Part shown: positions 33,098 through 40,456 of the stretch, one piece after another
Layout: every line of letters starts with the position of its first letter
Numbering within the stretch: the first letter of the stretch is position 1
Source of the DNA: Gp6-AA40 sp032156805
Lineage (GTDB): Bacteria > Acidobacteriota > Vicinamibacteria > Vicinamibacterales > UBA2999
Direction: 5' to 3'
Assembly: GCA_032156805.1 (NCBI GenBank)
Contig: JALDXQ010000001.1
Span: forward strand, 62,001 to 126,000
Length of the DNA: 64,000 bases
The notes under the pieces: model-generated
Databases searched by the model: none
What the model was told of the DNA's origin: nothing
What the model saw: the letters and a program-made list of their open reading frames with translations, nothing else
Program-made: the position numbers and the translations under genes

Positions 33098-33805
33098 CTA
33101 TTGACGCCAGCCGTCGACAGCGCGTGCGAGCTGTTCGACTGCGGCCAGGTATTCGGGAAAGAGACGGGATGGGTCGGTCGCGGGGATGCCCGGTTGACGT
33201 TCCAGGTTCAGCATGTCAGCGACCAGCTCCTCGGCAATGCCCACGGCGCGTGCACCCGCACGGGTCACGTCGGCCCGATCACTGATAGTGACGCTATTCA
33301 GGCGGGCAACGTTCCGAAGCAGCAGTGTAAAAGCCGGCGCTGAGGTTGTCACCAGCTCGGCGACGTCGGTTGGCCGTCCGCCTGATTCGATGAACGCTTC
33401 CCTGAGGTGCAGCAGGTGGCTCTTGGCCTGCTGCTCGCAGGCCCGCCGGAGATCCTCCGGGGCGATGGCTGCCGAACTGAAGGGATCGTCACCGAATACC
33501 AGTTCATGCGCGCGGATGATCTCGCCGTACTCGAGCGGAAACGTGTCGAGCGACCGCATGAACTCGCGTGTCGGCACGATCAGCGGCGTGGCAATCTGCG
33601 CTCGCGCCCAGCGTCGCACGTACTGTGCGCACGCCTGCAGGTCCTCCGCCGTCAGGCTCTCCACGAGGGCCAGGCATGTCAGCGGATCGTCGCTGGCGCC
33701 CTCGATTCGTGGTCCGTAGGCGACGACCGCCACGAGACGAGGCGCAAAGACGTTCCGCAGATCACCAACGAGGGAATCCGCGGCGCCCTTCCAGGTTGAA
33801 GTCAT
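33098..33805 (-). CDS. Hypothetical protein with possible degenerate nucleotidyltransferase fold
   Basis: 235 aa, no signal peptide or membrane segment. Not firmly recognised. The N-terminal part (LVAVVAYGPRIEGASDDPLTCLALVES) has the rhythm of a minimal nucleotidyltransferase start (GSRxxG...D), but the GS and the DxD acids are not conserved, so it is probably inactive if related. The rest is helical (LRRACEQQAKSHLLHLREAFIESGG). It leads the operon with TPM, LemA and DinB genes, two bases before the TPM start. Confidence 0.65.
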   Translation of the reverse strand: MTSTWKGAADSLVGDLRNVFAPRLVAVVAYGPRIEGASDDPLTCLALVESLTAEDLQACAQYVRRWARAQIATPLIVPTREFMRSLDTFPLEYGEIIRAHELVFGDDPFSSAAIAPEDLRRACEQQAKSHLLHLREAFIESGGRPTDVAELVTTSAPAFTLLLRNVARLNSVTISDRADVTRAGARAVGIAEELVADMLNLERQPGIPATDPSRLFPEYLAAVEQLARAVDGWRQ

Positions 33806-33891
33806 GAGCCAATTCTACGGTTTCTGCCACCGCGTTCCCGTCATTTGTCTACGCTGAGTTCAACGTTCAGGTTCCCCCTTCAGGTTCCCCA

Positions 33892-33956
33892 GGTGTCAGG
33901 CAGTGAATCGTGAACATTAGACCGCCCGGAGCATTCACGATTCACTGCCTGACACC
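33892..33956. repeat. Perfect 23-bp inverted repeat upstream of the YvcK-like gene
   Basis: Arm 33892-33914 (GGTGTCAGGCAGTGAATCGT...) is the exact reverse complement of arm 33934-33956, around a 19-base loop, 18 bases before the ATG. GCCTGACACCT words of the same sort recur at 51750-51790. Confidence 0.9.
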
Positions 33957-33974
33957 GTAGATACAATATCCAGC

Positions 33975-34979
33975 ATGCGACTTCGCGAGTTGGACATCGG
34001 GTGCGTGGGTGGCGGCACGGGTCTGCCCAGCCTGCTGGGCGGACTCAAAGGCAACCCATGGCTGCGCTTGAGCGCGGTCGTGACGATGTTCGACAGCGGT
34101 GGCAGCTCCGGCCAACTTCGCGATGAGCTCGGCGTGTTACCTCCCGGTGATGTGCTGAAGTGCGCGCTGGCGCTGTCGCGAAACGAGCGCGAGGCGCGCA
34201 ACGTGCTGTTGTCGCGTCTGCCGACGCTGGAGCAGCACGATCGCCTGGCCGGACACACCGGCGGCAACCTGCTGCTGTCGATGATGGAAACCTACAGCGG
34301 CGACTTTCTCGCCGCTGTCGATGGACTGCGCGGTCTGCTCGGCTGCCGCGGGCGCGTTTTTCCAGTGAGCGTTGAGCGCGCCTCGATTTGTGCTGAGTAC
34401 TCGGATGGCACCTTCACCCGCGGTGAGGTCGAAGTCGACGCCGGGCAGGCAAGGGGGCATGAAGTCCGGCGTGTCTGGCTCGAACCGAACGTGTCCATTC
34501 ACCCGGTGGTCGCTGAAGCGATGCGATCGTTCGATGCCGTGATCATCGGACCAGGCAGCTTCTTCACCAGCCTCATGCCACCGCTGCTCGTGCGCGGTGT
34601 GAAGGAAGCCCTCGCCGAGGTGCGCGGACCGATCATTCTGATCTCGAACCTGCTGACCGAGGGACGTGGCATGGATGGCTTCACGGCTGCTGATGCTGCG
34701 CGCTGGGTCGCGCGAACGATCGGCCGCCCCGTGGATGTTGTCGTTGCCAACACGAGCAGGCCCTCCCCGGAGACGCTCGCGCGATATGCCGCTGAGCGCA
34801 AGACGCCACTCGAACTCGGCGTGCTGGAGCCGGGAGTCGAGGTTGTGCAGGGACCGTTCTGGAAAACACAGATCGCCCGGCACGATCGCCGCCGCCTGTC
34901 GTTCGCGGTGTGGGCTGTGTTGACGGAGAGGTTGTTGCACGACGCTGCTGCACCCGTCGTCCGGGTCCAGCAGGTGTAG
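33975..34979 (+). CDS. YvcK/CofD-like gluconeogenesis factor
   Basis: 334-aa protein of the CofD/YvcK superfamily. Seen: CVGGGTGLPSLLGGLK (nucleotide-sugar binding glycine loop), VTMFDSGGSSGQLRDELGVLPPGDVLKC, HTGGNLLLS, and VIIGPGSFFTSLMPPLLVRGV. In YvcK proteins these bind UDP-GlcNAc and link carbon metabolism with cell-wall growth. No CofD-specific F420 pathway gene is nearby, so the YvcK role is more likely. A 23-bp hairpin precedes it and its stop is 2 bases from that of the convergent LigD-like gene. Confidence 0.9.
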   Translation: MRLRELDIGCVGGGTGLPSLLGGLKGNPWLRLSAVVTMFDSGGSSGQLRDELGVLPPGDVLKCALALSRNEREARNVLLSRLPTLEQHDRLAGHTGGNLLLSMMETYSGDFLAAVDGLRGLLGCRGRVFPVSVERASICAEYSDGTFTRGEVEVDAGQARGHEVRRVWLEPNVSIHPVVAEAMRSFDAVIIGPGSFFTSLMPPLLVRGVKEALAEVRGPIILISNLLTEGRGMDGFTAADAARWVARTIGRPVDVVVANTSRPSPETLARYAAERKTPLELGVLEPGVEVVQGPFWKTQIARHDRRRLSFAVWAVLTERLLHDAAAPVVRVQQV

Positions 34980-34981
34980 CA

Positions 34982-35812
34982 TCAGCGGCGTTTCGCCGAT
35001 TTCGTCTTCGCTTTGACGGGCTTGCCGGCCGCTGTCGTGGTCTGTGCCGCCTTCGATTTCGTCTGAGTCTTTCGCGGCGCCGCGCTCTTGCTCCGAGCAG
35101 CGAGCGCTGATTCCCGAGTCCCGGAACCGGCTCGCATCTGCATCGCCTGCGCGATGATTCTGTCGAACATCGCGCCGGTTTCGCCTCCCTGGGCGGGCTT
35201 GTTCGATCGCCAGATGTCGGGGTTGTCCTGCGAGAGGATCTCCGCGAAGTCACCCTCGCTCTTCACGCTCAGCGGTGCGAACGCTGCGATGTCGAGCTCG
35301 CCAGACGACCAGTCGTCTCGATGCTTGATGAGCAGCCACGAGCGGCCTTCCTGCCCGCGGCTGCCCGCGTAGCCACCCTTCGTGCGCACGAGCACCCACG
35401 ACCCTTTCAGCTTGTAGCCGTCGAGCGTGAATTTCAGATCTCCCTTCTCGATCGCCTTGTCCACGTCGTCGACCTGCGGCGTCCACGTCCCGCGGTCCCA
35501 CAACATGACGATGCCGGCGCCGTAGCCGGACGGGATGACACCCTCGAACTCGCCGTAGTCGAACGGGTGATCCTCGACGTGCATCGCGAGTCTTTTCGTC
35601 GCCGGATCGAGCGATGGTCCCTTTGGCACTGCCCACGACAGCAGGACGCCGTTGTGCTCGAGTCGAAAGTCGTAGTGCAGATGACTGGCGAGATGTTTCT
35701 GCACGCAGAAGAAGCGCGCCGTCTTGCCGGTTGGTGACTTGCGGGGCCTGTCGCCCTTCGGCTCGGGCGTGGTGTCGAAGTCCCGCTTCTCTTTGTATTT
35801 CTCGAGTGCCAC
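34982..35812 (-). CDS. Stand-alone LigD 3'-phosphoesterase domain protein
   Basis: 276 aa. Residues ~30-180 match the LigD PE domain: FFCVQKHLASHLHYDFRLEHNGVLLSWAVPKG with the HxH and Asp/Arg metal-site residues, MHVEDHPFDYGEFEGVIP, and MLWDRGTWTP. This enzyme trims 3' ends of DNA during end-joining repair. No ligase or polymerase domain is attached and none is encoded next to it. The ~50-residue tail is Lys/Thr/Ala-rich (KTQTKSKAAQTTTAAGKP), a likely DNA-binding appendage. It begins 10 bases after the POT transporter stop. Confidence 0.9.
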   Translation of the reverse strand: MALEKYKEKRDFDTTPEPKGDRPRKSPTGKTARFFCVQKHLASHLHYDFRLEHNGVLLSWAVPKGPSLDPATKRLAMHVEDHPFDYGEFEGVIPSGYGAGIVMLWDRGTWTPQVDDVDKAIEKGDLKFTLDGYKLKGSWVLVRTKGGYAGSRGQEGRSWLLIKHRDDWSSGELDIAAFAPLSVKSEGDFAEILSQDNPDIWRSNKPAQGGETGAMFDRIIAQAMQMRAGSGTRESALAARSKSAAPRKTQTKSKAAQTTTAAGKPVKAKTKSAKRR

Positions 35813-35822
35813 AGTTCCGCGC

Positions 35823-37220
35823 CTACTTCACGTCACCCATGAGCCGCCGCACGGGCTTCACGAGGACGAACATCACGAGAGACGCGACGAGGAGGATCCC
35901 GCCCATCCACTCGAGGACGCCGATGAAAGACATAGTCGAGATGAGGCCGGCGGTCCAGCCTGAAAGCTTGTTGCCGACGGCCAGGGAGAGGAACCAGACA
36001 CCCATCATCAGCCCGACGATGCGTGCCGGTGACAGCTTGGTGATCGCACTCAGGCCGACCGGGCTCAGGCACAGTTCGCCGAACTCGGAGAACAGGTTCC
36101 ACATGATGAGCCACCACACGCTGACGCGCAGCGTATTGTCGGCGGCGACCGCTGCGCCGGCGGGAAGCATGATCACGAACGCGAGCCCCATGAACAGCAG
36201 ACCGAACGCGAACTTGGTCGGGACCGATGGCTCGCGCGGACCGAGACGGATCCACAGCCAGGCAAACAGTGGTGCGAGGACGATGACGAAGAACGGTTGA
36301 AGAACCTGGAACCACGAGGAGGGGAACTCGAAGCCGAGGATGTGCAGGTCCGTGTTGCGATCGGCGAAGAGCGCCAGCGAGGAACCGGCGGCCTCGTAGC
36401 CCGCCCAGAACAGGCTGGCGAAACCGAACAGCACGACGATAGCGACGATGCGGCTCCATTCGCCCGATGTGAAGCCCAGGACGCCCGCGGAACTGGATGC
36501 GGCGCTGACCTGTGCGACAGGTGCCGCCGCCTGCATCTTCTTCTCGGCCTCCATGCGTTGGAGCGCAGGCATCAGGTAACGTTTATCGAGAATGTACTGC
36601 ACCAGGCCGAGGGCCATGCCGATCGCCGCACAACCGAATCCAAGATGCCAGTCGACCCTCTGCGCGACGTAACCAGCGATGATGGGGCCGAGCATGGCGC
36701 CCGAGTTGATCCCCATGTAGAAAATCGAGAAGCCTGCATCGCGTCTGGGATCGCCCTGCGGGTAGAGCGAGCCGACGAGCGTGCTGACGCTCGGCTTGAG
36801 CAGCCCCGTGCCGATGACGATGAGTGCGAGACCGGCGTAGAAGAAGGGCAGAGCCTGAAAGACGAGCGAGAGGTGGCCGAGCATGATGAGGATGCCACCG
36901 TAGAGGACGCTGCGGTACTGACCGATCATGCGGTCGGCGATGATTCCGCCCACGATGGCTGCGCCCCACGCCGAGCCGGTGTAGGTGCCGTAGAGCGACG
37001 TGCCCTGAACGTCGGTGAACCCGAGGCCGCCGTTGGCCACCGGCGTGACCATGTAGAACAGCAGGAACGCGCGCATCCCGTAGTAGCTGAAGCGTTCCCA
37101 CATCTCAGTGAAGAAGAGCGTGGCCAGCCCGCGGGGATGCCCGAAGAAGCGCGTGTCCAGTGGCTCTGCGGCGTCGTGACCGGCGTCGGCGAGCGCGTCC
37201 GTGAGCTTGGGCGGATTCAT
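35823..37220 (-). CDS. POT/PTR-family peptide MFS transporter
   Basis: 465-aa proton-coupled oligopeptide transporter. The N-terminal signature EMWERFSYYGMRAFLLFYM holds the ExxER-type proton-coupling motif, and FSIFYMGINSGAMLGPIIAGY the second POT signature. About twelve to fourteen transmembrane helices run across the protein, with a cytoplasmic loop near LQRMEAEKKMQAAAPVAQ. Probably imports di- and tripeptides at the inner membrane. First gene of a two-gene unit with the LigD phosphoesterase. Confidence 0.93.
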   Translation of the reverse strand: MNPPKLTDALADAGHDAAEPLDTRFFGHPRGLATLFFTEMWERFSYYGMRAFLLFYMVTPVANGGLGFTDVQGTSLYGTYTGSAWGAAIVGGIIADRMIGQYRSVLYGGILIMLGHLSLVFQALPFFYAGLALIVIGTGLLKPSVSTLVGSLYPQGDPRRDAGFSIFYMGINSGAMLGPIIAGYVAQRVDWHLGFGCAAIGMALGLVQYILDKRYLMPALQRMEAEKKMQAAAPVAQVSAASSSAGVLGFTSGEWSRIVAIVVLFGFASLFWAGYEAAGSSLALFADRNTDLHILGFEFPSSWFQVLQPFFVIVLAPLFAWLWIRLGPREPSVPTKFAFGLLFMGLAFVIMLPAGAAVAADNTLRVSVWWLIMWNLFSEFGELCLSPVGLSAITKLSPARIVGLMMGVWFLSLAVGNKLSGWTAGLISTMSFIGVLEWMGGILLVASLVMFVLVKPVRRLMGDVK

Positions 37221-37310
37221 TTACCCGAAGGATAACGTGGAAATCCGTAGCCGCGCCGTTGTCGTTTTATGAGATGCCGTGACAGATACGGGTTGGTCCA
37301 GGGGGCCCAG

Positions 37311-37634
37311 GTGAACGACGAGAGCCTTTTGCGGGCGAGAGCCCGAGAAGTGTTGGATGCCGGAATTCTGCCGAGACGCGCTCCCGACAAGCTGTGGGGC
37401 GGGTTCGCAACAGGCAACCCATGTGCTGTTTGCGGGGCTTTGACGAGTCGTGGGGAGGTCGAGCTGGAACTGGAGTTCAACCGCGACGCCGAGGCGTGCC
37501 GAATCTTCCACGTTCATCCGCGCTGTTTTTCAGTTCTCAGTCTCGAGCTTCAGCGTCTATTTGGGCCGACGGTCGATCCCGGAGCTCGGCAACCGGATGT
37601 CGACAAGGCCGGAGAGCGGCACGATCTGTCGTAA
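37311..37634 (+). CDS. Small conserved protein with CxxC...H..C pattern, 107 aa
   Basis: Function not recognised, but the sequence fits a widespread small family: ARAREVLDAGILPRRAPDKLWGGFATGNPCAVCGALTSRGEVELELEF, then HVHPRCFSVLSLE. The CAVC pair with the later His and Cys could bind zinc. I prefer the GTG at 37311, which follows a GGGGG ribosome-binding stretch, to the in-frame ATG at 37269. It precedes the sigma factor gene by 76 bases and might belong with that system. Confidence 0.7.
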   Translation: MNDESLLRARAREVLDAGILPRRAPDKLWGGFATGNPCAVCGALTSRGEVELELEFNRDAEACRIFHVHPRCFSVLSLELQRLFGPTVDPGARQPDVDKAGERHDLS

Positions 37635-37710
37635 CCCGTGCGTTTCCTGACGTTGAGGTGCGCCGCATGGGTCCCCCCGCGCCCGAGGCCATAGGTGTTA
37701 TAAAGATCCC

Positions 37711-38367
37711 GTGGCCACGCATGAGGTGCGTCCGTTCGCGCCGGACGATGAGCGTTCTCCTGGCACGCTGGGCGAGGTTCTTTATGCGAAATCGCAGAAC
37801 ATTCTGGTATCGGAAGCGGAGTGGGTCGCTCTTGTCCGATCCATCGCGGCAGGCGATCAACGTGCTCTGCACGCGCTGTACGAACGGGCACATCGTGCCG
37901 TCTTCACACTGATCATGCGACTCACCGCCAACCGGGAGACCGCCGAGGAAGTGACGCTGGATGTTTTCCATGACATCTGGCGTCGCGCGTCGCGCTACGA
38001 CGAGGCTGACGGCACCGTCCTCGGGTGGATCATGAATCAGGCGCGATCCCGGGCCATCGATCGTCTGCGATTCGAGCAACGGAAGAAGCGCGTACCGCCT
38101 GAAACCGGCGAGTCGCTGCTGGCGACCGATACGGCCGATCCCGGCGATCTCATCGCGTTCAAGCAGCAGGGTCAGGCGCTCCGCAGCGCGCTGGCGGCCC
38201 TCACGCCTGACGAGCGAGATGCGATCGAGGCGGCGTACTTCTCCGAGCTGACATATGCCGAGGTTGCGGCGCGGTTGAACCAGCCGCTGGGGACGATCAA
38301 GACGAGAATCCGATCGGGATTGCACAAGCTCCGCCAGGCATTGGGCGATGGATGGGGCAGGCCATGA
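37711..38367 (+). CDS. ECF sigma factor paired with ChrR-like anti-sigma
   Basis: 218-aa sigma factor of the RpoE/SigK type. Region 2: ALHALYERAHRAVFTLIMRLTANRETAEEVTLDVFHDIWRRAS; region 4: ALTPDERDAIEAAYFSELTYAEVAARLNQPLGTIKTRIRSGLHKL. The N-terminus has ~30 extra residues. Start codon is GTG at 37711. It overlaps the cupin anti-sigma gene by four bases (ATGA). In proteobacteria the equivalent RpoE-ChrR pair controls the response to singlet oxygen and organic peroxides; the same role here is inferred from the pairing. Confidence 0.93.
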   Translation: MATHEVRPFAPDDERSPGTLGEVLYAKSQNILVSEAEWVALVRSIAAGDQRALHALYERAHRAVFTLIMRLTANRETAEEVTLDVFHDIWRRASRYDEADGTVLGWIMNQARSRAIDRLRFEQRKKRVPPETGESLLATDTADPGDLIAFKQQGQALRSALAALTPDERDAIEAAYFSELTYAEVAARLNQPLGTIKTRIRSGLHKLRQALGDGWGRP

Positions 38368-38945
38368 GCTCGACCCTCGACAACAACCTGTGCAGTCACA
38401 CGACGCAGATATCCGCGTACGTGATGCAGACGCTTCCTCCCGGCGAAGCAAATGCCGTCGAGGCCCACATCGCGTCGTGCTCGCACTGCCAGCACGAACT
38501 CGAGCTGTTGCGTCCCATTGCCGACAGCTTTCTGTTCTGGCCTGTTGACGTCCTGCGACCGCGGGCATCGCTGCAAGAGCGGCTCGCGCATCGCATCTCG
38601 GGGGACACGGGCGGAAGTCCCGTCCTGCCGCCACGGCAATGGGACGAGCCGGCATGGGAAGAAGTCGCGCCGGGAATCTTCTGCAAGCTGTTGGCAACCG
38701 ATACTGAGAGGCATCGTGTGAGCATGCTGGTGCGGCTCGCGCCAGGCGTCGAGTATCCTCCTCACACCCACGCAGGGCTCGAAGAATTGTTCCTCCTCGA
38801 CGGCGAGCTCTGGATCGACGAGCGCAAGCTCTATCCGGGAGAGTACAACCGGGCGGAAGCCCCCTCCGGCGACAAACGAGTGTGGAGCGAGACCGGCTGC
38901 ACCTGCGTTCTGATCACCAGCACTCGTGACATTCTCCAGACGTGA
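38364..38945 (+). CDS. ChrR-like cupin anti-sigma factor
   Basis: 193 aa. N-terminal anti-sigma domain with H35-x3-C39-x2-C42 (AHIASCSHCQHEL), then a cupin domain: YPPHTHAGLEELFLLDGELWI with His134, His136 and Glu141 as metal ligands, followed by ...APSGDKRVWSETGCTCVLI. ChrR normally has a fourth His just before the final GC strand; here that stretch reads SGDKRVWSETGC with none, so the metal site is altered. The ATG at 38364 overlaps the sigma stop and is better than 38352. Cytoplasmic, no membrane segment. Confidence 0.9.
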   Translation: MSSTLDNNLCSHTTQISAYVMQTLPPGEANAVEAHIASCSHCQHELELLRPIADSFLFWPVDVLRPRASLQERLAHRISGDTGGSPVLPPRQWDEPAWEEVAPGIFCKLLATDTERHRVSMLVRLAPGVEYPPHTHAGLEELFLLDGELWIDERKLYPGEYNRAEAPSGDKRVWSETGCTCVLITSTRDILQT

Positions 38946-39064
38946 GCTCTTCTGGCGAACGACGCGCATGCCAACCGCATGAATCTCGCAGGTCACGCAG
39001 TCCGATCGACTTGACCGTCACGCAGCCGGGAGCCCCGCCGACCTAAACGTGGAACAATGGCACC

Positions 39065-40456
39065 GTGCGGGTCCTGTTGATTTCCACGTACGACCTCGGG
39101 CGGCAACCCCTCGGCCTGGCGTCACCGGCGGCATGGCTGCGAAACGAGGGCTTCGAGGTGGACTGCGTGGACGCGTCCCGCGAAACACTGAACGATTCGC
39201 TGGTCAGCGGCGCCGGCCTCATTGCGTTCTACCTGCCGATGCACACGGCGACGCGACTGGCCGCTCCTCTGATCGCGCGTGCCAGGGGCGTGAATCCGGC
39301 AGCGCGTCTGGCCGCGTACGGGTTGTACGCGCCGCTCAACGCAGCGTGGCTCGGCGAGCAAGGTGTTGCGGTCCTCGGGGCTGATGCGGAAGCCGACCTC
39401 ATGCAACTTGCCAAAGGCAGCGAGCCGAGAGCCGAGAGCCCGGAGCCCCACGTCGAACGCCCGGCTCGCAAGCGCCCGCAATTCATTGCGCCCGATCGCT
39501 CGACGTTGCTGCCGCTGTCGCGGTACGCCGCGCTGCAGATGCCCGATGGCACTCGTCGCGTCGTCGGATCGACCGATGCTACGCGCGGCTGCAAGCACCT
39601 CTGCCGGCATTGTCCGATCGTGCCGGTCTACGGCGGTGTCTTTCGAGCCATTCCTCTCGATGTCGTGATTGCCGATGTGCGATCGCAGGTCGCGGCGGGC
39701 GCGCAGCACATCTCGTTCGGCGATCCCGACTTCTTCAACGGACCCACTCACGCTCGTCGGCTCGTGGAGGCCGTTGCGAAGGAGTTCCCGGGCCTGACCT
39801 ACGACGTGACGATCAAGGTCGAGCACATCCTGCGGCACGTCGAGATGCTCGGCCTCCTGCGGGAGACCGGATGCCTGATGATCACGAGCGCAGTGGAGTC
39901 GGTCGACGATGACGTGCTGTTGAAGCTGCGCAAGGGACACACGCGATTCGATTTCATCGACGCCGTCAGGGCGTGCCGGCAGGCAGGTGTCGCACTGACG
40001 CCCACCTTCGTCCCGTTCACGCCGTGGACGACGACCGACGGATACGTCGATCTGCTCGAACAGATCCGCACGCTCGAGTTGACCGAGAGCGTCGCCCCCA
40101 TTCAGCTGGCGATTCGCCTGCTGGTGACCGCTGAATCGAAGCTGCTGGAGTTGCCCGAGGTCCGGAGTCTGGTCGAGCCGTTCGAACCACAGTCGCTCAC
40201 CTACCCGTGGCGTCACCCGGATGCGCGTGTCGATGATCTGCAGCGTGCGGTGATGCAGGTCGTCTCCGCAACCAGTGGCTCGCGTAGCGAGACTTTCGAT
40301 CGCATCTGGTCGTTGGCGACAGGGGCGAAGGGGGTCAGACCCCTTGATCTGGATCGACTCAAAGGGTCTGACCCCTTTCGCCATTCACAGCCCTACCTGA
40401 CCGAAGGGTGGTATTGCTGCGCGGAGCCGGGTCCCGAACAACTCGACGTGGTGTGA
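39065..40456 (+). CDS. B12-binding-like radical SAM protein with C-terminal CCAEP tail
   Basis: 463 aa, GTG start at 39065. Residues 1-115 form a B12-binding-like Rossmann domain (RVLLISTYDLGRQPLGLAS) without the DxHxxG cobalamin loop. Radical SAM cysteines are Cys176, Cys180, Cys183 (RGCKHLCRHCPIVP), followed by HISFGDPDFFNGP and ITSAVESVDDDVL. The C-terminus reads WYCCAEPGPEQLDVV, matching a family named for a CUAEP/CCAEP tail, where U is selenocysteine in relatives; here both codons are TGC. The linker at ~117-135 and the stretch at ~421-440 are encoded by repeat-like insertions. GTGA overlap couples it to the ATP-grasp gene. Reaction unknown. Confidence 0.85.
   Translation: MRVLLISTYDLGRQPLGLASPAAWLRNEGFEVDCVDASRETLNDSLVSGAGLIAFYLPMHTATRLAAPLIARARGVNPAARLAAYGLYAPLNAAWLGEQGVAVLGADAEADLMQLAKGSEPRAESPEPHVERPARKRPQFIAPDRSTLLPLSRYAALQMPDGTRRVVGSTDATRGCKHLCRHCPIVPVYGGVFRAIPLDVVIADVRSQVAAGAQHISFGDPDFFNGPTHARRLVEAVAKEFPGLTYDVTIKVEHILRHVEMLGLLRETGCLMITSAVESVDDDVLLKLRKGHTRFDFIDAVRACRQAGVALTPTFVPFTPWTTTDGYVDLLEQIRTLELTESVAPIQLAIRLLVTAESKLLELPEVRSLVEPFEPQSLTYPWRHPDARVDDLQRAVMQVVSATSGSRSETFDRIWSLATGAKGVRPLDLDRLKGSDPFRHSQPYLTEGWYCCAEPGPEQLDVV
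40324..40382. repeat. Palindromic repeat inserted in the radical SAM coding sequence
   Basis: GGCGAAGGGGGTCAGACCCC (from 40324) pairs with AAAGGGTCTGACCCCTTTCG (from 40361, to 40382). It encodes GAKGVRPLDLDRLKGSDPFRH in frame, just before the CCAEP tail. The AGGGGTCAGACCC type is a dispersed intergenic palindrome in many genomes. Confidence 0.85.

Noticed and set aside
39122..40384. 420-codon minus-strand frame
   Set aside because: Complement of the radical SAM gene; no domain.
40418..40436. Selenocysteine in the CCAEP tail
   Set aside because: Both tail codons are TGC; there is no in-frame TGA before the real stop, so this copy is the Cys form.
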